Shown: positions 44,236 to 53,399 of the stretch, piece after piece | Layout of the letters: every line of letters starts with the position of its first letter | Position numbering within the stretch: the first letter of the stretch is position 1 | Source: Micavibrio sp. UBA6929 | GTDB taxonomy: Bacteria; Pseudomonadota; Alphaproteobacteria; Micavibrionales; Micavibrionaceae | Length of the DNA stretch: 64,000 bases | Direction: 5' to 3' | NCBI GenBank assembly: GCA_002448815.1 | Contig: DKAJ01000003.1 | Span: 104,036 to 168,035 of the forward strand | Notes under the pieces: model-generated | The model's database searches: none | Seen by the model: only the letters and a program-made list of their open reading frames with translations | Told to the model about the DNA's origin: nothing | Program-made: the position numbers and the translations under genes

Positions 44236-45594
44236 ATGGATCGCCTTGTTGACATGACTGCGGCTGCGATTGAGCAGCTAGACGTTCAGGAAATTTACGG
44301 CCGTGTGACCAAGGTTTTAGGGTTGCTGGTTGAAATTGCTGGCTTTGGAAGCGGTATTTCGATTGGTTCGATCGTGCATTTGCGCCCCGATCATGCAGGC
44401 GCGCCTGATGATATTCCGTGTGAAGTGATTGGTTTTCGTGATGGGCATGCGCTTTTGATGCCGTTTGGCACTTTGGAAGGTGTTGGTTTGGGCTGTAAGG
44501 CGGTATTGCAGAAAACGCAAAGTGTGATTTTACCTGACGAGCGCTGGTTAGGGCGCGTGATCAATGCGCTGGGGCAGCCGATTGACGGGAAAGGGCCTTT
44601 GCCAAAGGGCGGCTATCCTGTGCCATTGAAGAATAAACCGCCTGCGCCGCATGCGCGCAAAAGGCTGGGCGCACAACTGGATTTAGGCGTGCGCGTGGTC
44701 AACAGTTTTCAAGCCACCTGCGAGGGGCAACGCATGGGCATTTTTGCAGGCTCTGGCGTTGGTAAGTCGGTTTTGCTGTCGATGATGGCGCGTTATACGA
44801 ACGCCGATATTTCAGTGATTGGTCTGGTGGGCGAACGTGGCCGCGAGGTGCAGGAATTTATCGAGGACGATCTTGGCGAAGAAGGTCTTGCACGTTCGGT
44901 CGTGATTGTCGCAACGGGGGATGAGCCTGCCTTGATGCGCCGTCAGGCAGCATACACAACATTGGCAGTGTCCGAATATTTTCGTGATCACGGCAAGCAG
45001 GTTTTATGCCTGATGGATTCGGTGACGCGCTTTGCCATGGCGCAGCGTGAAATCGGCTTGTCCGCGGGCGAGCCACCAACATCCAAAGGCTATCCGCCGA
45101 CAACGTTTGGCGAGCTGGCGCGTTTGCTTGAGCGTGCAGGGCAGGGCGTTGAAGGACAAGGCGCTATTACTGGTCTGTTTTCTGTTCTGGTGGAAGGGGA
45201 TGACCATAACGAGCCCATTTCCGATGCCGTGCGCGGGATTATTGATGGGCATATTGTGATGGATCGATCGATCGCAGATCGCGGTCGTTATCCTGCGATT
45301 GATGTGTTAAAATCTGTATCGCGTTCGATGCCAAAGGTCTTTAATGAGGAGCAAAATGCCATTATCCGCAAGGCCAAGCAAGTGATATCGGCCTATGAGG
45401 ATATGGCCGAATTGATCCGCCTTGGGGCGTACCGTAAGGGCAGTGACCCTGCGGTGGATGAGGCATTGACGCTGTATCCGCGTTTGGAAGAATTTCTAAC
45501 TCAAAATAAAGATGATCACGCCACGATCGATCAGGGCTTTGCTGCGCTGGCCAGCATTATTGGTATGTCCTATACGCCAGTGCGCGGCGGTTAA
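44236..45594 (+). CDS. fliI: Flagellum-specific ATPase FliI
   Basis: FliI energises the flagellar type III export gate. The 452-residue product has the F1-ATPase-like N-terminal barrel, Walker A AGSGVGKS (171-178), the GLVGERGREVQEF motif, Walker B VLCLMDSVTRFAM, and the KGYPPTTFGELARLLERAG segment typical of FliI/YscN ATPases. Length is normal. The AGGAGA site is very close to ATG 44236 (about 1-2 nt), so efficiency may be low. fliJ follows 17 bases later. Divergence from ctrA suggests direct control. Confidence 0.96.
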   Translation: MDRLVDMTAAAIEQLDVQEIYGRVTKVLGLLVEIAGFGSGISIGSIVHLRPDHAGAPDDIPCEVIGFRDGHALLMPFGTLEGVGLGCKAVLQKTQSVILPDERWLGRVINALGQPIDGKGPLPKGGYPVPLKNKPPAPHARKRLGAQLDLGVRVVNSFQATCEGQRMGIFAGSGVGKSVLLSMMARYTNADISVIGLVGERGREVQEFIEDDLGEEGLARSVVIVATGDEPALMRRQAAYTTLAVSEYFRDHGKQVLCLMDSVTRFAMAQREIGLSAGEPPTSKGYPPTTFGELARLLERAGQGVEGQGAITGLFSVLVEGDDHNEPISDAVRGIIDGHIVMDRSIADRGRYPAIDVLKSVSRSMPKVFNEEQNAIIRKAKQVISAYEDMAELIRLGAYRKGSDPAVDEALTLYPRLEEFLTQNKDDHATIDQGFAALASIIGMSYTPVRGG

Positions 45595-45611
45595 GGGAAG
45601 GGTAGCATGTT

Positions 45612-46034
45612 ATGGCTGATTTAGATCCCCTTATTCGCGTTCGTAAATATGAGGTCGAACAACGTCAGAAATTTTTGGCCGATTTATACGTGCAAGAAGA
45701 AACGCTACGCGCGCAAAAGCAAAAGATGCTTGATGATTTAGCGCATGAAGAAGCCAGTCTTGAGGGACTGGGCGTTGAGATGCTGACCTATTTTTCGCAT
45801 TATAAAGAATCTGTGCTGGAGCGCATTGACGATATTGATGAGTCGCTGAAAACTGTGGCACAACGGATTCAAATCGCGCGCGAGGCCGTGCGTGATGCCT
45901 TCGCCGAATTTAAAAAGATTGAAATCACTGACGCTGCGCGCAAGGCTGAAATTTTGGCGGAGCTAGACGCCAAAGAAAGTAAGATGTTTGATGATATCGC
46001 CTTGCAAACTTTTCGTAAGCAGCAAGATGATTGA
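45612..46034 (+). CDS. fliJ: Flagellar export chaperone FliJ
   Basis: FliJ is the coiled-coil stalk-like partner of FliI. The 140-residue product is almost wholly helical, with dense Glu, Lys, Gln and Ala (YEVEQRQKFLADLYVQEE, ERIDDIDESLKTVAQRIQ). Sequence is poorly conserved in the family, so the call rests on size, coiled-coil form and its place directly after fliI. It ends 23 bases from a convergent gene. Confidence 0.85.
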   Translation: MADLDPLIRVRKYEVEQRQKFLADLYVQEETLRAQKQKMLDDLAHEEASLEGLGVEMLTYFSHYKESVLERIDDIDESLKTVAQRIQIAREAVRDAFAEFKKIEITDAARKAEILAELDAKESKMFDDIALQTFRKQQDD

Positions 46035-46056
46035 GTGATATTATGCGCGTTACAAT

Positions 46057-48279
46057 TTATTGGCACTCAAAGATTTCAACGCGGGTGACGTCAACGAAGG
46101 CATCGCCGCCAGCGCCATATGACATATCATATTCGTATATACACTGCTCGCCATAGTTCCAGCATGAATCGCCGTCTGGGTCGTTGTAGCCTGGACATCT
46201 GTCTAGCGTATCATAGCCTGCGTCTGCGATGTCTTCTTCCATGCGTGGGCAGTCGTTAGTGCCGTGTTCGTTGTCATCAGAACAGCCAAAGTTATCAATA
46301 TTTGTCCATGCGCCTGGGTCCGCAGGTTCAGGTAATTGGCAATCGCCCATAGTGCTTGGATCATAGCCTGACTCGTAACATGGTGATAAGACCTCGCATG
46401 ATGTTGATGCACCGCTATTGTTGACGCAGTCCCAACGCCATGACCAGTTCTGGTTATAGAAAGTCAGATTTTCTTGCGATCCATTACCGCAGGCTTCTGT
46501 TCCGGTTGGCGGTGTGCCTGAATATGTTGTTCCATTATTGCGATATGGAGAAAAATAATTATCAGAGCTTCTTGCTGTCCCGCATTCAGGTGGGCTTTCT
46601 TCTGGCGAGATGGTCGCTGAGCATGTCGCAGAGTTCTGGCCACCGTATAATCCTGCGCAGAACCACGTATATGTTCCGCCTTCCGCAGCATTTCCTGTCC
46701 AGTTCATGTCATTAGTGCCACCTTGTAAGCAGCGATCTGTCCCCTCTGGGCCAGCGCTGCTGAAGTAACCCCAATCGTATGTATTGCCGTTTGCATTGCC
46801 GCACACGCCATCAACCGAAGGTGGCGGGGTGCATGTCATAGAGATTGTGGCTTCGATATCGTTATCAGCGTTAACAGAGGCGTGCATTTGCGTTGTGAAG
46901 CTGTAGCCTTCGCTGTCGGTGAAGCTGCTGGATGTGGTGCAGCAGCCACTGCTGATCGAGCAACTAAGGATATTGTTTCTGACATCGCTGCCGATGCTGA
47001 CGCTGCCGTTTAGGGTGCGTCCGCTTAGATCATTGCCGTCGCTGTATTGGAAGACGGCTGCTTTATACAGGGTGCCTGTTGCGGTGGGCTTGCCGCTGGT
47101 TGCGATGCTGACGGACATTGTTTCAGGCTTGGAACATGTTCCTGCGGGTGGCGCGCTGCCGCATCGCATAGGCGGGATATATGGGGTGTCGCCTGCGACG
47201 TTGCAGCTTGGCACTGCTTGCACGGGGTAACATGCATCTGTGATGGATACGGATGGCGGCGGGTTATTGATGAAGTCAAAATAATCACGGAAATCGTTTC
47301 TTGGGCCAGCAGGAACCATGAGATCAAGGTTTTCACCGCCGTTGCTGCGCTCTAGATGGATGAGGCGATTTGGCGTGCTGATATCGTTGCTGATATCGAT
47401 ATATTCGAAGAAAAGATCCGCGCCGCGGCCAAGGGCAAACATGTCATCGCCTGTTTGGCCTGTCATGCCGTTGGCCTGTCCCATGCCAGAGAAGTCTGAA
47501 TCTGTATCATTTTCAAACCGGCCTTCGGTGGGGGTGTATTGTGTGTATGTATTGGCGGCTTGAAAGTAGTTATTCCCTTCCCAGATGCAGTATTCTTTGT
47601 GCGTATCTGGGCGGTGCGTGCCCATGCCATTTTCAAAACCGCATTTAGAATAGCTGGCGGCGTAGTAATTACTGTTTTTAAAGGGGGCGAGGGTAATGGC
47701 TGCGCTTGGCGCTTTGTATTGGTCGCTGAAGGCGTAGTTTGAATAAGGCGAGTTCTTTAGAGTTGTGCCATTTTCATCGATATCAACGCAGATTTGCCAT
47801 CCGCCGCCCCAGTTATCATACTGGCAGATTTCTAAGGTGTTCCAGCATGATCCAGTGCTGCTTTGGTTGACTTGCCAGCCGCCGTTATTGTTATTGCCCA
47901 CGCACCGTGCTTGTGCGCTGATCGAGGATGGAGCGTTGATCGAGCATGTGAAATCATAGTGATTACAGAGGCTTATATCATCTTCAGTTAAGGTCATGCC
48001 ACTGGTGTCGATGGCAAATGTGTCGCCTTCTTCGGCGTAGGCGCGTTGCGGGATAGGATCTAGATTGCTGCTGTCTGCGCTGAAGCCCATGTTTTGTAAT
48101 GTATCAATGACGCAGTCAATATCACCATATTGGGTCATGCCAGGTTGCATGGGGTCTTCTTGGTAAAAGCCGATGCAGGCTGCTTGAGCAGGTTGTGTCA
48201 CAGTCATGGCTGTCCATAGCCCGGCACAAAAAATAAGAAAGGCTGTTAATTTTTTAAAAGGGACGGATATTGTCCTCAT
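46057..48279 (-). CDS. Large Cys-rich secreted protein with repeated domains
   Basis: A 740-residue protein with a signal peptide cleaved near AQA33. The mature part has over 30 Cys, many Asn, Gly, Ser and Trp, and few Lys. Two repeat units near 488-556 and 564-629 share a CGxA...W-x-C...SxxxSC frame (TYTWFCAGLYGGQNSATC; SWRWDCVNNSGASTSC). Such a unit recurs in surface and secreted bacterial proteins. Other regions (35-350) look unique. No C-terminal sorting signal is obvious. The Cys content implies many disulfides, made by the Dsb system. A role at the cell surface is inferred; function is unknown. It lies between fliJ and dus with separate orientation. Confidence 0.85.
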   Translation of the reverse strand: MRTISVPFKKLTAFLIFCAGLWTAMTVTQPAQAACIGFYQEDPMQPGMTQYGDIDCVIDTLQNMGFSADSSNLDPIPQRAYAEEGDTFAIDTSGMTLTEDDISLCNHYDFTCSINAPSSISAQARCVGNNNNGGWQVNQSSTGSCWNTLEICQYDNWGGGWQICVDIDENGTTLKNSPYSNYAFSDQYKAPSAAITLAPFKNSNYYAASYSKCGFENGMGTHRPDTHKEYCIWEGNNYFQAANTYTQYTPTEGRFENDTDSDFSGMGQANGMTGQTGDDMFALGRGADLFFEYIDISNDISTPNRLIHLERSNGGENLDLMVPAGPRNDFRDYFDFINNPPPSVSITDACYPVQAVPSCNVAGDTPYIPPMRCGSAPPAGTCSKPETMSVSIATSGKPTATGTLYKAAVFQYSDGNDLSGRTLNGSVSIGSDVRNNILSCSISSGCCTTSSSFTDSEGYSFTTQMHASVNADNDIEATISMTCTPPPSVDGVCGNANGNTYDWGYFSSAGPEGTDRCLQGGTNDMNWTGNAAEGGTYTWFCAGLYGGQNSATCSATISPEESPPECGTARSSDNYFSPYRNNGTTYSGTPPTGTEACGNGSQENLTFYNQNWSWRWDCVNNSGASTSCEVLSPCYESGYDPSTMGDCQLPEPADPGAWTNIDNFGCSDDNEHGTNDCPRMEEDIADAGYDTLDRCPGYNDPDGDSCWNYGEQCIYEYDMSYGAGGDAFVDVTRVEIFECQ

Positions 48280-48346
48280 TCTTTTTGTTTTTATACCTCA
48301 TTTTCAGTTCAATTCTTATATTAGCATTTAATTAGTTTACAGTCGA

Positions 48347-49324
48347 TTAAGAAAGGCTGAAATGTTCTGAAATTAGACTTTTGACTGCGCCTGAATGCTT
48401 TTCTTTGTTGATAGCGGCGCGAAAAAGGGCTGCGCCGTGCGTGCCCTCAGCATACCATCCAAGATGTTTGCGGGCGATGGGGACTCCTTTGCGCTCGCCA
48501 TAATAGGTGATGATATCATCGAAATGTTGCAGAATTATGTTGGTGAGTTCTGTGCTTTGGGGCGGTGCTTTGAGAGGGGTGCTTTGAGCGGCGTCCATGA
48601 TTTCGCGTAAAAACCATGGCTTGCCGCAGGCGCCGCGGCCAATCATAACGCCATCTGCGCCGGATTGTTTTAGGGCTGTTGCGACATCATCGTGCGAGAG
48701 GATATCGCCATTCACGATTAGGGGGATGTTAACCGCATCTTTCACGGCCTTGACCGCAGCCCAATCAGCCGTGCCATTATACATTTGCTGGCGCGTGCGG
48801 CCGTGGACAGTGACCATTTTGATGCCAACATCTTCGGCCATTTTGGCAAGGCGCGGCGCGTTAAGATTGTCGTGATCCCACCCAAGGCGCATTTTAACCG
48901 TGACGGGAATGTTGACGGCCTTAACGGTTTTTTTCATGATCTCGCATGCAAGCTCTTCATGTTGCATAAGGGCTGATCCTGCCAGTTTTTTTACGATTTT
49001 TTTGACGGGGCAGCCAAAGTTAATATCGATGATAGACGCGCCGCGGTCTTCATTGAGTTTTGCGGCTTCGGCCATGATCTCGGGGTCGTGGCCAGCCAGT
49101 TGAACGGCGATAGGAAACTCTTCGCCATAGTTATCATGCGAAGATCTGAGGGACTTATTATGTTCGTGTAGGGCTTCGCGGCTGGCGATCATTTCAGAAA
49201 AAACCAGCCCCGCGCCAAAGCGTTTGACCAGTCTGCGAAAGGGTAGGTCGCTGATGCCAGACATGGGCGCAAGCATAACGGGCGCATCAATTGTAATGGG
49301 GCCGATGTTGATTGGTGTCATCAT
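48347..49324 (-). CDS. dusB: tRNA-dihydrouridine synthase, DusB type
   Basis: Dus enzymes reduce uridine in tRNA D-loops with FMN. The 325-residue product has the FMN barrel with MLAPMSGISDLPFR near 17, the catalytic Cys in DINFGCPVKK near 100, VKMRLGW, and VHGRTRQQMY. INGDI-type VNGDILSHDDV and IGRGACGKPWFL are typical of DusB/NifR3. Length is standard. In many alphaproteobacteria it precedes ntrBC; here the neighbours are a secreted protein and gapR, so nitrogen control is not suggested. Confidence 0.93.
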   Translation of the reverse strand: MMTPINIGPITIDAPVMLAPMSGISDLPFRRLVKRFGAGLVFSEMIASREALHEHNKSLRSSHDNYGEEFPIAVQLAGHDPEIMAEAAKLNEDRGASIIDINFGCPVKKIVKKLAGSALMQHEELACEIMKKTVKAVNIPVTVKMRLGWDHDNLNAPRLAKMAEDVGIKMVTVHGRTRQQMYNGTADWAAVKAVKDAVNIPLIVNGDILSHDDVATALKQSGADGVMIGRGACGKPWFLREIMDAAQSTPLKAPPQSTELTNIILQHFDDIITYYGERKGVPIARKHLGWYAEGTHGAALFRAAINKEKHSGAVKSLISEHFSLS

Positions 49325-49424
49325 AGTCCAGTAAAAAAAATAGCAACAGCATATTGGTAAGGGATGCTCTTGCTATATTTTGTCCTTAAAATTCGCGGCC
49401 AGTTATGTGGCCGTGTCGATGGCT

Positions 49425-49736
49425 TTAAATCATGCCGATGGCTGTTTTATAAAGATCCAAAAGCTCTTCTTCTTCGTTGCGTTTTTCAGGTTCCATTTTA
49501 CGCAAAGAAACGATTTTGCGAATGGTTTTTGCGTCAAAACCAACGCCTTTTGCTTCGGCGTAGACTTCTTTGATGTCTTCGGCGAGGGCTTTTTTCTCTT
49601 CTTCTAGGCGTTCTACGCGGTCGATGAATGCTTTGAGGCGTTGTCCAGCGACGCCGCCAACATCACGAGGTTCTACGGCTGGGGTGTTTGTTTCTTCTTC
49701 GCCATTTTGTGGGAAGTTTGCAATGTTTTCAGACAT
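49425..49736 (-). CDS. gapR: Nucleoid-associated protein GapR (DUF2312)
   Basis: GapR is a small alphaproteobacterial DNA-binding protein that prefers overtwisted, AT-rich DNA and helps topoisomerases ahead of replication forks. The 103-residue product has the family core: GQRLKAFIDRVERLEEEKKA, then DIKEVYAEAKGVGFD, KTIRKIVSLRKM and EEEELLDLYKTA. The N-terminal 25 residues are acidic and variable. AAGGAG 6 nt before ATG supports the start. Known from Caulobacter to affect the cell cycle, in keeping with CtrA here. Confidence 0.95.
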   Translation of the reverse strand: MSENIANFPQNGEEETNTPAVEPRDVGGVAGQRLKAFIDRVERLEEEKKALAEDIKEVYAEAKGVGFDAKTIRKIVSLRKMEPEKRNEEEELLDLYKTAIGMI

Positions 49737-49774
49737 TGGGGCTCCTTGTCGATCAAATATAAACTTTGTATGGG

Positions 49775-50518
49775 TTAATTATCTTTAGCCTGCCAGATCT
49801 CAATCAGCAACCCATCTTGTGGATTTTCTTCGTCTGGTGCACGGGTAATTTGTACGCGGAGGCTGAAATTCTCATTGCGCGCGGTGGCGGCGCGGTAATC
49901 CTTGGCGGTGATGGGCAGGTAGGTGGTCATAAGCTCGGCTTCGAATGACCATTTATAGCGCCCTTGTGCTTCGGTTTCGTTCAGGAGTAGCGGTGGCTCG
50001 CGAAAGATGGTGTTGACGCGGTATCCTTTGCTTTTCAGGATGTCGATGAGGCCATTGTTTTTCAGAAAAAGCAGGTATTCCTTGCGGCCATTTGGCGCAA
50101 AATATTTGAGGGTGTCTTGGATTTCTTCGCTGCTGTTATCAGAAAAGGTGAGGCCAGCGCTGACGGCGGTGACGAGCCAGTCGCGAATTTCAGGTAAGTT
50201 TGCATGCGGTTTGTTGACAGGCACGGCTTTGGCGCTGCTGGTGAGGTTGCTTTGTAATTTGAGGAGTGTTTTTTGGTTTTCTTCATCTGTTTGGCGGTAC
50301 AAGTTGATGTCTTCTTGTTCGCGTACTTCTGGTTCTGCGAACGGCGCTTTGAGATTGGTGTATGGGTTATACGTTTCGCGCGGCTTTAATGAAGGGAATA
50401 GCTTTTGCAATAATCCTTGTTCAGCCTTGTCTTGCGCGTGTGCAGGTCGCGGCGCGAAGGTAGAGGCAAAGCCAAGTGTCAGGAGGCATAAGATGATGAG
50501 CGGTGTGCGTTTTTGCAT
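49775..50518 (-). CDS. DotI/IcmL-like periplasmic protein
   Basis: The 247-residue product has a signal peptide (about 1-28, ending AHA). A Pro/Gln-rich linker comes next, then a C-terminal domain from about residue 108: DWLVTAVSAGLTFSD, YFAPNGRKEYLLFLKNNGL, VNTIFREPPLLLNE, GRYKWSFEAELMTTY and FSLRVQITRAPDEENPQDGL. This pattern resembles the VirB8-like domain of DotI/IcmL from type IVB secretion and conjugation. No other Dot/Icm or Tra gene is in the window. DotI has a transmembrane anchor; here a signal peptide may act as anchor. The start is adjacent to the coq9 stop, implying coupling. The call is by motif reading and needs profile confirmation. Confidence 0.65.
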   Translation of the reverse strand: MQKRTPLIILCLLTLGFASTFAPRPAHAQDKAEQGLLQKLFPSLKPRETYNPYTNLKAPFAEPEVREQEDINLYRQTDEENQKTLLKLQSNLTSSAKAVPVNKPHANLPEIRDWLVTAVSAGLTFSDNSSEEIQDTLKYFAPNGRKEYLLFLKNNGLIDILKSKGYRVNTIFREPPLLLNETEAQGRYKWSFEAELMTTYLPITAKDYRAATARNENFSLRVQITRAPDEENPQDGLLIEIWQAKDN

Positions 50519-51124
50519 TTATTGGCTTTTGAATTTGTTAATGGTTTTACCAAGCGTCATCACATTGGCAATGCGTGCATCGATAAAGTCGCTGGTTTTT
50601 ATCATGTCTTCGCTATGGTCGTTGAGCCAGACAAGCGTTGAGGGCGCGATAATGCCGCTGAGCAGGGTGCGTTTGCTGTAGCGGTTATAATCGGCGCTGG
50701 TATCGCCTGCCCAGTTCCAGATGTGATCTGCGGTGCGCCAGACAATCTTGGCGGCGCGCGGTTTGCGTAACGGATTAAGCCAGAATTTCAGGCTTTCTTT
50801 GACGGCTTCTTTATGGTCGTTCAAATATGTGAAGCGCGCGATGAGGGCGGTTTTAATGCGGTCGCGCACGCGCAGGTCATCGGCGTTGGTGCCAGCAAGC
50901 GCCTTTAGCATTTCTTGGTCAGCCAGATCAGCAAAAGCATCAAGGATATCGGTGATGCCATCAGGGAATGCTGCCTTGACGGTCAGCGCATCATAGCCGT
51001 TTTTTGTGGCGGCGTTTTCAATGGTGCTCAGGCTCCATCCATCAAAAACGATATCAGGTAATGCCGCATCGATGATGTCGGCGCGGATTTGCGAAGTTGT
51101 CTGTTTTGGCGTTGTTTTTGTCAT
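50519..51124 (-). CDS. COQ9 family ubiquinone biosynthesis protein
   Basis: COQ9 is a lipid-binding helper of ubiquinone synthesis, known from mitochondria and alphaproteobacteria. The 201-residue product begins with a TetR-like helical part (IRADIIDAALPDIVFDGWSL). It continues with LKFWLNPLRKPRAAKIVWRTADHIWNWAG, the RPAARI-type COQ9 core with WxxAD-IW, and YNRYSKRTLLSGI. ATG 51124 is chosen over a TTG 18 bases upstream. It is divergent from a UbiB-family kinase, which supports a joint ubiquinone role. Confidence 0.9.
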   Translation of the reverse strand: MTKTTPKQTTSQIRADIIDAALPDIVFDGWSLSTIENAATKNGYDALTVKAAFPDGITDILDAFADLADQEMLKALAGTNADDLRVRDRIKTALIARFTYLNDHKEAVKESLKFWLNPLRKPRAAKIVWRTADHIWNWAGDTSADYNRYSKRTLLSGIIAPSTLVWLNDHSEDMIKTSDFIDARIANVMTLGKTINKFKSQ

Positions 51125-51204
51125 ACTTCTATGATGGCGCAAAAAGATGATTTGTTCTAGATATTTTTATAGACATTTGCCATGTGCGGGGGCACTTTGT
51201 TGGC

Positions 51205-52536
51205 ATGAACGATAAAGAAAATGGATTTGGTGTTAAGCTGAAACGTTATGGGCAGGTGTCGGGAACGATGGCTAATCTTGCGGCGACGCTGGCGGGTGAG
51301 AAATATCTAGGGCGTGCGATTGAACGCGGTGAACATGCCGAGCAATTGAAAAATGCGCTTGGTAAGCTGAAGGGCCCATTGATGAAAGTGGGGCAAATCT
51401 TGGCCACCATTCCTGAGGCACTGCCACCTGAATATGCGCAAGCCTTTCAAGAGCTTCAATCTAATGCGCCGCCGATGGGGCCTGCCTTTGTGCGCAGGCG
51501 CATGCGCAACGAACTTGGTGCGGATTGGCTAGATCAATTTAAAGACTTTTCATTGGAATCGTCTGCAGCAGCCAGTTTAGGGCAGGTGCATAAGGCGACC
51601 TTGCATGACGGGCGCAGCGTAGCGTGCAAATTACAGTATCCTGATATGCAAAGCGCAATCGAGGCCGATTTGGCGCAGTTAAAGGTTTTGTTTTCGATTT
51701 TTGAAACCTATGACAAGACGGTTAAGACGAAATACGTGCACCAAGAATTGTCCGAGCGCCTGTTAGAGGAACTGGATTATGAACGTGAAGCCCGCCAAAT
51801 GCAGCTTTATGCGCATATGTTGGCGGACGAAGCGAATGTGCATGTGCCAGAAGTTGTGCCTGAGGTTTCAACGCCGCGTTTGCTAAGTGCGACGTGGTTG
51901 GATGGGAAGGCAATCTTGTCTTATAAGGATGCCTCGCAAGAGGAGCGCAATACACTGGCGATGAACATGTTCCGCGCGTGGTATGTGCCGCTGTATCATT
52001 ATGGGGTTATCCATGGCGACCCGCATTTAGGCAATTATACGGTGCGTGATGATCTCAGTATTAATCTATTGGATTATGGATGTATTCGCGTTTTCCCTGC
52101 CAAGTTTGTTGGCGGCGTGATTGATTTGTATCATGCGTTGTTGCGTGAGGATACGGATCTGGCGGTGCATGCCTATGAAACATGGGGATTTGAAGGCCTT
52201 ACGAAAGAGCAAATTGAAACCCTGAATATTTGGGCAGGTTTCTTGTACGGGCCAATCATGGAAGATCGTGTGCGTCCAATTGGTGAGGTTACCAATGGCA
52301 TTTATGGCCGCGAGACAGCAGAAAAAGTGCATAAACGTTTGCGCGAACTGGGCAGTATTACGCCGCCAAAAGAATTTGTCTTTATGGACCGCGCGGCGCT
52401 GGGGCTGGGGTCAGTTTTCTTGCATTTGCGCGCGGAAATTAACTGGTATCAGGTCTTTAATGGTTTGATAGACGGGTTTGATTGTGACGCGTTGGCGGCA
52501 AAACAGGCGCAAGTGTGTCAGCAATTCGACCTTTAG
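51205..52536 (+). CDS. ABC1/UbiB (ADCK)-family atypical kinase
   Basis: The UbiB/COQ8 family supports coenzyme Q synthesis and lipid homeostasis. The 443-residue product has the hallmark KVGQILAT (KxGQ), the Ala-rich loop SAAASLGQVHKAT, VACKLQYPD with the ATP-binding Lys, IHGDPHLGNY catalytic loop, and LLDYG in place of DFG. There is no C-terminal transmembrane pair, so it may be a soluble relative rather than true UbiB. An in-frame GTG at 51184 is an alternative start; neither has a strong ribosome site. Divergent to coq9. Overlaps the next convergent gene by 4 bases. Confidence 0.9.
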   Translation: MNDKENGFGVKLKRYGQVSGTMANLAATLAGEKYLGRAIERGEHAEQLKNALGKLKGPLMKVGQILATIPEALPPEYAQAFQELQSNAPPMGPAFVRRRMRNELGADWLDQFKDFSLESSAAASLGQVHKATLHDGRSVACKLQYPDMQSAIEADLAQLKVLFSIFETYDKTVKTKYVHQELSERLLEELDYEREARQMQLYAHMLADEANVHVPEVVPEVSTPRLLSATWLDGKAILSYKDASQEERNTLAMNMFRAWYVPLYHYGVIHGDPHLGNYTVRDDLSINLLDYGCIRVFPAKFVGGVIDLYHALLREDTDLAVHAYETWGFEGLTKEQIETLNIWAGFLYGPIMEDRVRPIGEVTNGIYGRETAEKVHKRLRELGSITPPKEFVFMDRAALGLGSVFLHLRAEINWYQVFNGLIDGFDCDALAAKQAQVCQQFDL

Positions 52537-53360
52537 AGGCTTAAGTTATCAGGATTGCTTTGTGTGATTTCCGTGATATCACTGACGCGGAAACGTTTGC
52601 CGGCGACTTTGTCGTCGTTGAACAATGTTGATAAATTTTCCGGGTGCAAGCAGGTTGTTTTGTGGGCGTTGACGAGATAATCAAAAATTATTGATAGGTC
52701 CGCGTTATCTTTGTGTACGAGAGCAGCACTGCGCAGCAAAGACGAATAGTGGTCTTGCTTTGCTGCGTATTGTTCTGCTGTTCTCATCGTTTGTAGAAAC
52801 TCTGGTGTGATGCGGGTGTGAGCAAGGGTAATGAGAGCTCGCTCTATGTGCCGCATTGATGTGTCCGGGTTGGATTTTGATGCGTAAGTTAAGTGCTTTC
52901 TGATGTTTTCATGTGAGATTTGTGCGTCTTCTAGTGTGTCCATATTTCTAGGCATATCATCGAGCATATAATCGGGGTTTATCATCGCGACCTCGAAGGT
53001 GACATTGTTGCTCAGCATTGTATCGAACTCTTCTATGGCTTCGGGGTTGCCGTGTAATGCTCTCAAATAACGAAAAAGGTTAAGGTTGATCGCGGAAAAG
53101 AGTTTTTCTGTTTTTTCGGATAAAGGAAAGTAGTCCTGATATGGTTTTAAGAAACCCGTAGCCTCATTACAGCCTTGCTGATCTTTTGTAAGGATTTCGA
53201 AAAATGTAAACGTGATAGGTGTTGTTGCAAGTGCATTGCACGCCTCTTCCTCAGCGCTCCGCGCGGCTTCGTCGCTTTTAGCCTGTGCAGCTTGCACAAG
53301 TTTTTCTTTTGCAAGGTTGATACTTGCTTGGATTTTACGTTTTCTAGGCATTAAGTACAT
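52533..53360 (-). CDS. Uncharacterised helical protein
   Basis: A 275-residue protein of unknown function. The start is basic (MPRKRKIQASINLAKEKL) with an Ala/Glu helix up to about 45. The rest is helical and acidic (YFPLSEKTEKLFSAINLNLF, MLDDMPRNMDTLEDAQ). There is no signal peptide or membrane helix. A second ATG at 53351 may be the true start. Its stop overlaps the UbiB-family stop. Neighbouring proteins at 53400, 54874 and 58322 share a similar style, all soluble, helical and unrecognised, which hints at a lineage-specific gene set. Confidence 0.7.
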   Translation of the reverse strand: MYLMPRKRKIQASINLAKEKLVQAAQAKSDEAARSAEEEACNALATTPITFTFFEILTKDQQGCNEATGFLKPYQDYFPLSEKTEKLFSAINLNLFRYLRALHGNPEAIEEFDTMLSNNVTFEVAMINPDYMLDDMPRNMDTLEDAQISHENIRKHLTYASKSNPDTSMRHIERALITLAHTRITPEFLQTMRTAEQYAAKQDHYSSLLRSAALVHKDNADLSIIFDYLVNAHKTTCLHPENLSTLFNDDKVAGKRFRVSDITEITQSNPDNLSL

Positions 53361-53399
53361 AACGTTTTGTAGATAAATTCGTGCGTTATGTCAAACTTA

